In this document: piece after piece, positions 1 through 10,665 of the stretch
How the letters are laid out: the number at the start of each line of letters is the position of its first letter
How positions within the stretch are numbered: position 1 is the first letter of the stretch
DNA from: Lonicera japonica
Lineage: Eukaryota; Streptophyta; Magnoliopsida; Dipsacales; Caprifoliaceae
Length of the DNA stretch: 64,000 bases
Assembly: GCA_021464415.1 (NCBI GenBank)
Contig: CM038468.1
Coordinates: 37,312,969 to 37,376,968 of the forward strand
Direction: 5' to 3'
Made by a program: the position numbers and the translations under genes
Notes under the pieces: model-generated
Databases searched by the model: none
What the model saw: the letters and a program-made list of their open reading frames with translations, nothing else
What the model was told of the DNA's origin: nothing

Positions 1-3000
1 ACCACTGGATCTAATAAACTGCTGAAATTCGATGAATATGCCAACTTGTACCTGCAAAAAACGGTGATCAACGGCAGGCAAAAAATGGTTCATAGGCTAA
101 ATACCCGAAGGACCTGAAAAAAATAAAATAAAAATGCGCATAGCCATGAAAGCAAGTTCACCAAACAAGAAAGCCAGAAATAGTCTTATCAGAAAGAAAA
201 AAAATGAAGGCCAGAAATTATGAGAAATCAAAGATACAAAATGTATTAAACATCTCAAGAAAGAGACAACCAACTTCTCAACAGTCATTTTCTCCAACAA
301 GCAATTAAATAAGTCCAATAAGGACCTTAAAATCTATCTCATTGTGAGCCTAAGCATGTTCCACCCAATGTTCTAAAAACGCTTGGCAGAAGTCGGGCAG
401 CAAGAGGGGACCCAGCACCTAGAGCGACTAGGCAAGGACTAGGTGGCCCATGACTTAATTATTTATTTTTTTGAAAACCATGGGTATCGGGGCCCCACCA
501 CCACTAATCCCATGAGGCATTGGTTGCTCAACCGGGAGACACTCCCAATGGCCCAAGAAAGGTTTCACGCAGCGGGGAATCGAACCTGAGATTGTGCGCC
601 TACCCACACAATCCCAAGTTCGCCCTTACCATTGTGGCAACCCCTTGGTTTATTTATTTATTTTTAAAAGTAATATACTACAAAAACATATAACTTTACC
701 TTTAGAAAGGATATTAAAAGATCATTAATCTAACATTTCCCATCATTCAAACGTGTGAACATATTTTCAGGGGAAAAAAGTGAAAAACTCCACCAATCTT
801 GCAGCCACCTAGGCCTAGCCCAGCAATGCGGCAGCCTGCCCAGCGCCTCAGCAGGGATGTTTAGAACACTGGTTAATAGGGTGAGCACATAGCCGGAAAA
901 GTAAAAAAACCAAACCAAACTGGCCCGAACCGATTCTTTTAATAATGTGGTCGATTCGGCTGAAAAACTGAGTAACCAAGGAGGTCTGTTCGTTTTTTGG
1001 TTTTGGCGCACATAAAACTGCCTCAAACGGAACCAACTTCTAGATGTGTCCTCTTTCTATAGCGGTAGGGCATTTACATAATAGTGAATTATTTGTTTTT
1101 TTCAAAGAAAAATGTAAAAGGGAGAACTAAACAAAATGGAACCCTAACTCTGTGTCCTCCAAAGTCCAACGACCCGAAAAACCTACCATCCAAACCGACC
1201 CCAGTAGGTTTAAGCTGGTCTGTTGGTTCAGTTGGCATACTACATAAAACCAATATGGTTGGTTGGAACTTGTGCACAAAACCGAACCATGAACACTGCT
1301 ACTGGTTACAACTTACAAGGCACATAGAACACATTCTGCATGCGTGATTGAAAGGAATAAATGAAGTTTGTTATTTGCTAGAGTACAATAAGTTAAGAGC
1401 AAAAAAAAAAAAACAAGATATAGGGCAGGATAATTACCTCACTGAGAGGGGTGAAAAGAAACCGGGGGTTCTCTCATTTGAAGCAATAAAAAGCGTTCGT
1501 CCTGGAGCAACCCATTTTGCAAGTCTACAAAGCATAAAGTCTGGGCGAGTGTCCCTGTCAAGGTGAGGGTGTAGTGTCCTCTCAACCCCAAACCTGTCCT
1601 TTCTCGTTTTCAAAATGTCACCTCTGCGTACATGTACAGCATCATAATCACCAAGGACTGTCTTAATCTGTACAAGGGATCATACTCATTCATGGAAGAG
1701 AGGTTGATCAAAGTGCATAACAAACACATAATTTCAAGAACATTTACGCAAAATTACTACATAAAAACAGATAATTTAAAAGGGGGAGAACGGGGCGGGG
1801 TTTGACAAAAAATCAGAACACAGAAGCCATTCTGCTCACCAATGGTTCATAAACAAATTATATACCCCATCCCTCTCAAATTGAGATTTAAGAGTCCTAC
1901 TTACCATTTTTGTTACATCACAAAATACGAGTTGCATTTCTAGAGATAGGCTACAAATAGTGTCATATCCCAAAATTGATCATTTATTACAATGGCTAAA
2001 ACTAAGCTAAGCTGGCATCTCTCCTATCTTTAGATGAAAAGTAATTACGGAGGTTGATAATATTCTTAATAAGATTTGACTTTCAAACTGGGACTTTTAA
2101 TTTGAGATGAAGAAAGCAGCAATTCTAGAGTGTAGTGCAAAGTTTCGAAGCAAAAAAATTTGATGATTACTGTCAAAGTTGTCATCACCCCTCCTCTTTT
2201 TCCAAAGTCAACACAGATTCTGGCCAAGCATCAATTTTGGTTCAAATTTTGAATTAGATAATATCATAATACACTAGAGCATAACGTGAGGGGCCGAGGT
2301 AGGGTTCAACAACACTGATATAGAGCTCAGTTAAAGATCCGGCATGGAGCCTGAATAAAGTTGTAACGTGTGCAGTACAATGGTCGGTTCAACATAGTGC
2401 CAACTCTAGAGCACCGGCTATTTGCAGATTTCTAGCATTGGAAAATCGCCAATTCTCTAGTTTGACTCATAAAATGAATAGGGGGGCCAAAGCAATAGAG
2501 TAATAATCAATTATATTACTGGAACAGGTAAAGATAATTTAGTAAGAGTACTTGATAACTAAAAGACACATAAAGTTCTATAAATACTCTAAAAAATATC
2601 TACCCCTAAAAGAACTAGCCACAACAGACCATATCCCAATCACAGTTCCGTGTAAAATTAAAGGCGACAATTATATGCTAATAACTATATTATTCAAGTG
2701 GCAACCTGATTGGGCCAATTTTCATCATGGTCCGAAGGAAAGATGATCAGAAAGTAACTGTGTTGCTAGCAAACTGCTGAAGGAGAATGTAGAGGATAAA
2801 TCACCTCCCCCTTTTTCAGAGTGGAATTTCAGACTATGCAAGTATATTCATAATAGTTGTTATAATTGTGTTTTAATATAAAGACTCCCAAAGTGCATAT
2901 AAATAGGACACAAAAAAAACCCTGAGGTAACAATGTAGGAAATAGGAAATGAAATAAATGAGCAAGGAATGACTCGGTTAATAAATAATATGGTATGTCT

Positions 3001-6000
3001 TGATGAAATACAATAAAATAATACCATAACTAAAATAAATTCCATAAACCAATCTACAGCCTTAAATAGTAAATCTTGATTTCCAGCAATCAGTAACAAG
3101 AATAGGTAAGAACATGATAAGAATATGCCTAGTAAACCTTTTCAGCTGCATCTCGGAGCTCCTTGGCAGCCATAGAAGGAAGAAACGAATATGGCAAAGT
3201 AATAGCACTGTGGTTGTTTCGATCTTTACACTCCATAAACCTGAATGATTATCATCATGATTAATACCTACACACAAACTTAAATTATTCAAAAAACTCA
3301 GGCAATCCACATACCACTGTAGGCCAAATTGTAGAAACTGTCTATGGTGTGCACAAAGAACAGAGGAAAATAGAATAAGAAAGAAATGAAGATGCGAATG
3401 AGCACTGATGTACAGGCTTACACATGCTTAACTATAGTATTCAACTTCTTTGCAGGTATACAAAAATTATGTCACTATCTGTGGGCTAATTGAGATCCGA
3501 AAATCAACTAGGTGTTTGTTTTTAAGTCTCAATGCTGAATGGAGGTAGAAATGGTGTTTGATTTCTCACCTCATAATGTTAAATTGCCAAGTTAAAAAAA
3601 ATACCAAAAGTACTCTAATAACCAAATTTGACATATCGTATATATGTTCTAAGAAAGTCCACTATTCCCTAGTTACTACCCACAATAACATATTTAATCT
3701 GAAGCATTGTTTATAAACAATTCCAAATTTGTCAATGACCCGTGTCTAATAGTCTTTATGGGGTGTCCCTGGTCATTCTCACCAATATTTTGGTTTTGTT
3801 TTATTACATGTAAAAATAGGGGAGGGACTGGTTCGAAGAAAAATACAAAACAGTGTCTTATTGGCGTTACAAGTGGAAAGACTGCCGTTACTTTTAATTG
3901 TTGTTAGTAACCATCTATCCCAAAAGCTTAAGCTGTTAAGTAGTAGGCCAACAATATATATCATACTCTTCAACACTCCGCCTCACGTGCGAGCCACTCG
4001 CATGTGGATAGACAAACGAAACCAAAGGCCAAACCGGCCAAACCAAAGGTGCACAAATAACAACATGCATACTGCACAAATACAAAGGGGGAAACAAATG
4101 CAAGCGGGAGGATTCGAACCCGAGACCTTGCAGAACCTGACCTCTGATACCATGTTAGTAACCATCTATCCCAAAAGCTTAAGCTATTAAGTAGTGGGCC
4201 AACAATGTATATCATACTCTTCAACAATTGTTTTTCAAAATTTGATGCAAAACAACTGCGCAACAAAAAGTAGAGGGGGATTTCCCACACTTCCAAAACT
4301 CCTATTTACTTATATGCCAATATACCACTATCATTACTATGGAACCATTAGGGATGGCAAAATAGACTGACCCAGTGGGTTTTTAACCGGACTCGAACAG
4401 GGTAGGTCTTTTTTGTACCAGGCCGGGTTTCCCAAAGTAAAACCCGCACTGGGTTGGGTTTGGGCCTAGGTCAAAGAAACGTGTTTGACCCGCGCCGCAT
4501 ATAGTGCTTTTTCCCTTTAACACTAGGGCGGGGAGGGTTCAATGCGGCTCGGGGCAGGTTTGGGTTCAGGTGTACTAACAAGCGGGCGGGTTTAGGTATT
4601 TCAATATAAAAACCTACCTTGGGTCCGGTCGGGTTCCAGCCTATATTTAAGCGGGTTCAGATTTGACCAAACCCATTGCCATTTCTAGGAACCACCAGCA
4701 CTAGCACCACCCTCTTGGAACCACAGTCGTCACTATTACAATGATCACCATGTTCTACCTCAAGCGAACACGTATGCCTTTTTAATTTCACTTAGGCCAC
4801 TTTCTTAGGAATCAATCAAAATACATATCTCTTACTGTGTCCTATTATTGACAACTCCACTTTCAAAAAAAATTTGAACAGCATCATAATATCTTTTAAT
4901 ACAATGCCAATTCTCTTGATACAGTTTTAGCATAAATCCTTCCAGCACTGTGTTTTATCCCAAACATTTTTAGGATATTCCCCAACACTTTGCCGAGCTT
5001 TCTGGCAATAATCCACTCACAAAAATAATTACTAGCATACAGTAAACAGGTCATTTGAGGTCCCTATATTGATTTTGGTGATCATTTAACAGTACCTTTC
5101 ATTTGAAAGAACCACTTCTTCCCCATTTCTGCAAGTTCCATTTGTCAAACATCACTCTCCAATCATAAGTCATATTATACCCATTAGAATACTGAATGCT
5201 CAATAAAAGCAAAGCCAACTCGAATTACAGGGAGTTCAACCCTCTCAGAATCTAGACTCTCCGTTGCCATAGAAATCCATTCTAGAAGATCTTTTCATTT
5301 CCTCTGATACCAAACTAATATAAGACATGGATGGTGAAACAATCACCTGCAAGCTTTGAAACAAAACTGATGTTTGGCAACAGAAAAACGGGTATAGGCA
5401 GTTCTTTAATTTTGGTTTTCTGGTTAAAATTATAAACGTTTTTACAATTTTTTTCTTTCCTCTCCTATTTCCTATATTGTTACCTTAGGGTTTATTATGT
5501 GTTTATTATGTATCCCATTTATACCCACTTTGGGAGTCTTTTTAATCACACAATTACAACAGCAATAACAGCAATTATCAATACAAATTCATATTTTAAA
5601 ATTCCACTCCGAACCAAATAATAACTGAAGGCAAATACTTTTTGAATCATTTCACCAATACTTTGCAGCAGAGGTGCAGACAGAAAGGAAAAGACAATAT
5701 TAAGTAGAAATAACATGTTTACCACGAAAGAGGACTAGCAGTTCGATTTATCAGCAATATATCTGAGTAAAGATTTTTCCCTCTGAGATCAGCCCGACCA
5801 ACTCCTTCCACATGGGCAACCCCTCTAGACCCCAACTTCATGCTTATAGATAGGACTTTGTACCACATTTTCGAATTATCAAGAATTACAGGAACAGTTT
5901 TCGAGATGAGGTTAAGATCATATAGAGAATCCATAGTGCAAGAGGTATCTGCCCACCTGATGAAAAAACAAACACATACAAGATGCATTACAAAATGCCC

Positions 6001-8952
6001 ATTTTAATGAGTCTCTTTTAAGTCATTCATGTGGGTAGTGAAGAAGGGCTTTTTCATGTGGTATTAGGCTCCCCCCTTGTTTTCATAATTGTTAGACTTT
6101 GCACCCTCTTGCATGCAAAGGAATCTCAAAGAATTACGTAAAAACAGGTGGTTAAGTCAGAAAATTACAATTTAAAACTTAGGCATCCCCCCCCAATTTT
6201 ACGTAATTCATCGGCATTCCTCTGCATACAGGGGTAAGGTCTAACTATTATGAAAATAGGGGTAAGTCTAATTTTTCTTTAAGAACAAGGGGTAAAGCAA
6301 AAAATAAAAACCCCAAATAGGAACAACAAGCAAATGAAAACAATGGCCAAATTTTTTTCAACATTTTTTAGTGCTAGAAATTTAATCACATCTGGATTCT
6401 GGAAGGCTCCACTTTGATATGTCTAACTCCATGTTACAGTTTTTGACACATTGCGAACCAACAAAAAACCAATACAGCTTTCTATGTGATGCAATACAAT
6501 AACCAATTAACCATTAAAGGGTTAATTTCAAGCTAACCCAAGGAAAACAAACCTTTCCTCAAAACTTGCATTGCTGGCCTGATGAAGAATCCCTTTCTTG
6601 TTGTGTATTGGGTTGATGCACATCCTAGAAGGCATCACAAACGTTCTGCAACAAGACAAAGGAGCAAAAGGTTAGGGTGACGATTAGGTTTTAAAAATTA
6701 ACTATCCCTATTTCATTCTTGATGATGGAGACAGCAACACAATGAACTGATGTAAGAGAGAATTTGAGTCATTGACAAAAATCTTGAAGTGCAACTATAT
6801 AAAAATGTGATAACCTTATGGTCCCTGGCCATGTATAGCACCTATTTCGAAAACAGATCAACCGTCTATCTCGTTGCAAAGACAATGAGATAAAAATGCC
6901 TACTCTAAAGTAGCTTTACACATGTTAATTGACTCATTTTATTTTTATCAGGAAAAACAATTTTATTAACAATAAAAAAGATTGCCAGCACCTGCCTGTC
7001 CATTACCAAACCCATTTATTTAATTCTTCCCTTCTAATTCAACCACAAACGAAAGCACAAACATTATTTTTGTCCATAACCACTCTTCTTTATCCTCAGA
7101 ATTCTATATATCCCTCCAAAACTCCCAATAAAGAACAAAAGTAATGCTTCTGCAAAGGCTCCACTCTTCTCTTGATGTACATCTACCATGATCTCCATTA
7201 ATGGCAAGTTCCATCCCATCCTTGGCAAAATGATCAACACCTTAATATCATTAAAAGTCTTCTACCACAAGAAGTATGTAACAGGACCATGCAGAAGTAT
7301 GTGGTCAAGAGTTTCCTCCGAGTTCTTACAGAACAATGCCAAATTAAGGTTTTGAATACATCTTAGGCCTTCCTGTGTGGATCAACCAGCAAGTCGGAAG
7401 TCCTGAACTTCCCCATGAGAAAAACCTGCAGTTTTATAGGTATACCTGCTGCAGTACTGTCCAAATCAGTTTAAATGGTGCAAAAGGAGAATCGGAAGAA
7501 TAATTCCCTGAGGCCTGAAAAAAGAGTCCCCACCCTTCGTTTGTCCCTACAACAGACACTTGGAATAGCCCAGGCAGAAACATGCATGGGGAAGCTGCCC
7601 AATTGAATTTCTAGACTTTATGTCTATTTATATAATATATTCATGTGTTAATGCATAAAAGTTTTGGAAAAGTAGAAAATGCCCCTGCTAGTTGATGATA
7701 CAGTAATGTATAAAGACATCCCCGTGTTACCTATATACAATTACACACACAGCTCTTCTGTCCATGACTTCGTGATTTAAAAGTAATATTATTGATATTG
7801 TGTCCAGACTTACTTGCAATAGAAAACGATACAAATGCTCAATAGCTTTTCTCTAGCCTTTTGAAGAGCCTTCATATCTTTTTTCGCCCTTAATTGTATA
7901 ACATTTATGGTTTATCTCATTTTCTTGCTTGTAATTTTGTATGTGTTTTTAATTTTTAATTTGTTCATACCCTTGATTTCTTGTTTTATGGTTTCTGTCA
8001 TTTATCATTTATAGAAAGTTATAAACATGTCTTAATCTTAAAACTAAAATTATTTTTTAATCTGTTCATACCCATCAATGCAATTCCTAAAACTAAAATT
8101 TCTAGCTCCCCATCGAGTCACAAGTCCTAAAACCTCAGAAATAACAATTATATTAGACACCAAACCAATTCAATCCAAAGCTCCTATTCAAATTCAAATG
8201 TAGTGCATATCTGAAATTTTCCCAATAAAAATGAAAAAACAGAACCGTCTATAATTCAAACGAAATGTAGATTTAACTCTAAAGAACAACGAACTATTCA
8301 AGGGCACAGTTAAGGCTGGACTCTTGATGCCTAAAACCCTCACAAGACCCTAATTGCTTTTCCTATTGAATTGGATTAAAATTAAGCATTCAACATTAAG
8401 AGGCAAGTACGATGCTGAATGCTTAATTTAACTTTAATGAAACTTTATTCCCATAGTGCCACTATTCTTTTCATCATTCACTAGTTATTGATATGTATTA
8501 CAATAATATAATCTATATATATATAAAATCAGCATTCAAACTAAACAAAATCAACCACATTTTTCAGAAATTCCGTTCAGCATTAAGCATTCAGATTTCA
8601 GAGGCCAAAGAAACAAACTGTAAAAGTGTAGATTTTACCTCTGAAGAACAATGGCCTCTTCAAGGGCACACCTAAGGCTAGATTCCTGATGCCCTAGACC
8701 CGCACAAGACCCACAGTGCTTTCCAGGACAATCAATTCTACTACCCCAGTACAAGTATTTTTCGAGCCCATTATTATAATTCTTGAAAACGAACTTCTCT
8801 AGGGTTTTTTTGGGATCCGAAAATGAGAACCCAGAAGTGGAAATCACAGAAGAGAATAGGTACAAGAAACCAACTACTAAAATTGAGGCAATGAGTATTA
8901 TAATTGGAGATCTGGTTTTTGGTTTGGTCTTGACGGATCTGTGGATTGCCAT
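1..8952 (-). CDS. O-fucosyltransferase-like type II membrane protein, 5' six exons (3' end outside window)
   Basis: Six exons on the minus strand join in one frame with GT-AG introns: 8952-8639, 6645-6553, 5956-5723, 3240-3138, 1667-1438 and 51 to beyond 1. Together they give about 341 residues. The start at 8952 precedes a short basic stretch and a single hydrophobic segment (residues about 16-37), as in Golgi type II glycosyltransferases. Exon 1 continues with a Cys-rich stretch (DCPGKHCGSC) and exon 2 with MCINPIHNKKG. Exon 5 has HVRRGD at about residue 260, a motif of GDP-fucose-using transferases, followed by RTLFIASNERTPGFFSPLSV. The reading matches my recollection of a conserved plant family annotated as O-fucosyltransferase-like. 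The acceptor substrate is unknown to me. No frameshift or stop was seen, so the gene looks intact. The introns are large and loaded with transposons. The remaining C-terminal exon(s) should lie left of position 1. Confidence 0.85.
366..871. mobile_element. MITE with CAATGTTCTAAA-type inverted ends, split by a SINE
   Basis: The left end reads CAATGTTCTAAAAAC. The right end, read inward on the other strand, is CAGTGTTCTAAACATC. Both arms carry CTAGG-rich blocks. The interior is interrupted by the tRNA-derived SINE at about 463-650. No clear 8-bp target duplication was found, so the superfamily is left open, although hAT is plausible. It lies in the intron between exons 5 and 6 of the O-fucosyltransferase-like gene. 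A second copy of the same family starts at 63,709. Confidence 0.6.
463..650 (-). mobile_element. tRNA-derived SINE, copy 1
   Basis: Read on the minus strand it begins with AAGGGGTTGCCACA, has an A-box-like stretch, and has a perfect Pol III B box (GGTTCGATTCC, at 576-586 on the complement). It ends in an A-rich tail. It is co-linear over nearly its whole length with the copy at 63,736-63,932. The flanks are themselves T/A-rich, so the target duplication cannot be fixed. It has no coding capacity. Confidence 0.85.
872..1437. other. intron sequence without a recognised element
   Basis: This is the rest of the intron between exons 5 and 6. It is AT-rich with short imperfect repeats. Open frames here lack any recognisable domain. 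Confidence 0.4.
1668..3137. other. intron 4 of the O-fucosyltransferase-like gene
   Basis: This is AT-rich intron sequence between exons 4 and 5. I see no RNA gene, no mobile-element ends and no coding signal. Confidence 0.5.
3902..4226 (-). mobile_element. TRIM (miniature LTR retrotransposon), copy 1, complete
   Basis: Two 74-bp direct terminal repeats (3902-3975 and 4153-4226) differ at only a few positions. On the minus strand they begin TGTTGAAGAG and end TTACTAACA. The whole element is 325 bp and is flanked by a perfect 5-bp target duplication, ATTGT (3897-3901 and 4227-4231). Just inside the 5' repeat lies TGGTATCAGAGG, a primer site of initiator tRNA-Met type (4141-4152). A purine-rich tract (GTGAGGCGGAG) abuts the other repeat. 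There is no coding capacity. It sits in sense orientation in intron 3 of the O-fucosyltransferase-like gene. Confidence 0.93.
4141..4152 (-). promoter_or_regulatory. primer-binding site of TRIM copy 1
   Basis: TGGTATCAGAGG lies immediately after the 5' terminal repeat. It corresponds to the usual plant initiator tRNA-Met primer site, TGGTATCAGAGC, with one change at the last base. Confidence 0.85.
4349..4687. mobile_element. hAT-type MITE, TAGGGATGGCAA family, copy 1
   Basis: The ends are TAGGGATGGCAA and, read inward on the other strand, TAGAAATGGCAA. The element is 339 bp and flanked by GGAACCAT (4341-4348) and GGAACCAC (4688-4695), an 8-bp duplication with one mismatch. The interior is rich in GGGTTTGGG-type runs and has no ORF. 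Related copies lie at 40,648 and 55,675. Confidence 0.85.
4696..5722. other. remainder of intron 3 of the O-fucosyltransferase-like gene
   Basis: This is AT-rich intron sequence with no recognised element or coding signal. Confidence 0.4.
6064..6271. mobile_element. foldback MITE in intron 2
   Basis: Two arms of about 80-85 bp are inverted repeats of each other. One starts TTAGGCTCCCCCCTTG at 6064. The other, read inward from 6271, starts TTAGACTTACCCCTATTTTC. Both share stretches such as TTTTCATAAT, GTTAGAC and GAATTACGTAAAA. Only about 40 bp separates the arms, so a transcript would form a long hairpin. No coding capacity. Confidence 0.75.
6950..7640 (-). pseudogene. 3' fragment of an L1-type LINE
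   Basis: The minus strand gives broken stretches that resemble the C-terminal end of plant LINE reverse transcriptase proteins. The clearest is the zinc-binding zf-RVT region, read as LFCKNSEETLDHILLHG at about 7270-7335. It is preceded by tryptophan-rich stretches typical of this region. Stops and frameshifts are frequent and no poly(A) tail could be fixed. It lies in sense orientation in intron 1 of the O-fucosyltransferase-like gene. Confidence 0.55.
7641..8638. other. upstream part of intron 1
   Basis: AT-rich intron. A block at about 8276-8345 (AAAGAACAACGAACTATTCAAGG-like) resembles the exon-1 end at about 8638-8700 (GAAGAACAATGGCCTCTTCAAGG-like), including the following GGCTRGATTCCTGATGCC-type stretch. 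It looks like a decayed partial duplication of the end of exon 1. Confidence 0.45.
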
Positions 8953-9116
8953 TGTAGGAGCAGTCGAAAAGGTGAAGAATAATTAGTAGTAGTGTGGTGA
9001 TGGAAGTTGGGAAAATCTGAGAGGAATGATGAGTGTCTTTGGAGCATTATTTTTGCTTTGGGGCTACAATTAGAAATGGAGATTTTGAGAGAAAAGGATC
9101 CATTATTTACGGTACA
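8953..9116 (-). promoter_or_regulatory. 5' leader and proximal promoter region of the O-fucosyltransferase-like gene
   Basis: This is the only unique-looking sequence between the start codon at 8952 and the MITE that begins near 9117. The transcription start should lie here or inside the MITE. No convincing TATA box could be placed. The call rests on position alone. Confidence 0.35.
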
Positions 9117-10005
9117 GGGCTTGTTTGGTTCATCTTTTGAACTTTTATGAAATAATAAATTTTATTTCATTATGATTTTATTGTTTGGTTAGAGTTTTAA
9201 ATAGGAATTTAAGGGTTGTTCGATAATGTTTTTGAAGAATATTTTCCGAAAATGTTTTTAGAAAATGAAAACGAGAAAACGAATTTTTCAAGAACGAAAA
9301 CGGTGAAAACATTTTCCAAGAACCAAAACAATTAAAACTAAGATCGCAAGAGTGAGAATGGAGAAAACGTTATTTTGGTATTTTTGCGTTTTATGCTTTA
9401 AGCATGAATTCATTTTCCGAAAATATTTTCCGTACTTTTGTCAACATCCAACCGAACGCATTTTTTACCCGTTTTTAGGCTCAAAAAATAAAAACGGGCC
9501 TCTAAAAACGCTACCGAACGGACTCTTAAGATTCTTAGGAAACCTAAATTTCCCTATTTTGCCAAATTTCATTACCTTATAAATTGGGAGGGATTCTCTT
9601 TTTTCTCCAAAAAATAAAAAAAAAAATTAGAAATTGAATTTTTTTTTCAAAAAATGAAAAATATATTATTTTTTCCATAAAACTAAAATTATTTTTTCCC
9701 AAAAATGAAAAAAAAATATCCGGTAAACGAAAAAAATATTTTTTTCCAGAAAATGAGAAAATTTGATTTTTTTTCCAAAAAACAAAAATATTATTTTTTC
9801 CAAAAACTGAAAAAAAATATATTTTTTTTCCCAGAAAACAAAAAATTTATTTCTTCCCCAAAAAAATTTTTCTTTTTTGCCAATTTCATTCCTAAAACTC
9901 CAACAAAATGAGCATTAATAGATTGGAATAAAGAATGCCAAGAATAAAAGTTTCCTGACATCTAGAATGTCAATTTCATTCCTAAAACTCGAACCAAATG
10001 AGCTC
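9117..10005. mobile_element. GGGCTTGTTTGGTTC-type MITE carrying a minisatellite
   Basis: The left end reads GGGCTTGTTTGGTTCATC. The right end, read inward on the other strand, reads GAGCTCATTTGGTTCGAG and continues into a matching GGAATGAAATTG-type stretch. The right terminal block (CAATTTCATTCCTAAAACTC) occurs twice, at about 9,882 and 9,970. The interior is a set of AT-rich repeats. It sits about 160 bp upstream of the O-fucosyltransferase-like start codon. Confidence 0.5.
9600..9875. repeat. AT-rich minisatellite, unit about 28-30 bp
   Basis: About nine degenerate units each read roughly TTTTTTCC followed by AAAAA(A/T)GAAAAAAATAT. Unit length drifts between about 24 and 47 bp. Confidence 0.7.
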
Positions 10006-10067
10006 TAAGAGTTTGGGGGAGAATGGGGAAGGAAGAGAAAAGAAACTTTCTTTCTTATGTTTGGGAG

Positions 10068-10665
10068 TAGGCTGTCAATTGGGCCGGCTGGTTAAATTGT
10101 GGGACAGAATTCAATTGAGTTCAAATCGGGTTGAATGTGAATAAAATTTTAATTACAAATTAAATTTTGAGCTGAGATTGAAGTTTAAATGTTCAGCCGG
10201 AATTAGGCTCATCTTGTTTGTACTAGTCATTTTAGTGTGTAATACGATATATATATATATATATATATCTACTCTAGTTCAGGTTTAAACTCCATTGCCA
10301 CGCATCAAATCATTTTTACTTAGGTCATTTAAGTGTGTATTAATTTCTTGGAAGAAATTTATGCAATGGTAATTTAGAATTTTGATGTTGTATAGAACAG
10401 TTTATACTTTTAATACTATCTAGCGATTTACGGATACTTATTAGTAAATACTCAATCGTTTACAAATTTTGAGACCATACTTATCTTATATGGATTGGCC
10501 CGAACTCGGACCCAAAACCTGTATTAAATTATTAGCTGAGTTTGAAAATATAAATTGAGTTTTATTTTGGGTTAAGCTTAAGTTTGTGTTTGAGTATACT
10601 CAAAATAATTTGGGCTAAGTGTGAATATTCTCGATCTCGACTCAAATAGCCCAATTGACGAGCCT
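10068..10665. mobile_element. hAT-like MITE with TAGGCTGTCAATTGGGC ends
   Basis: The left end TAGGCTGTCAATTGGGC is matched by the right end read inward, AGGCTCGTCAATTGGGC. The ends resemble common plant hAT MITE termini. No good 8-bp duplication remains. An (AT)n run lies at about 10,243-10,267. There is no ORF of note. Confidence 0.55.

Noticed and set aside
576..586. B-box sequences as evidence of tRNA genes (also 4,110 and 63,800)
   Set aside because: No acceptor stem or cloverleaf can be folded, and the sequences belong to SINE and TRIM elements with clear borders.
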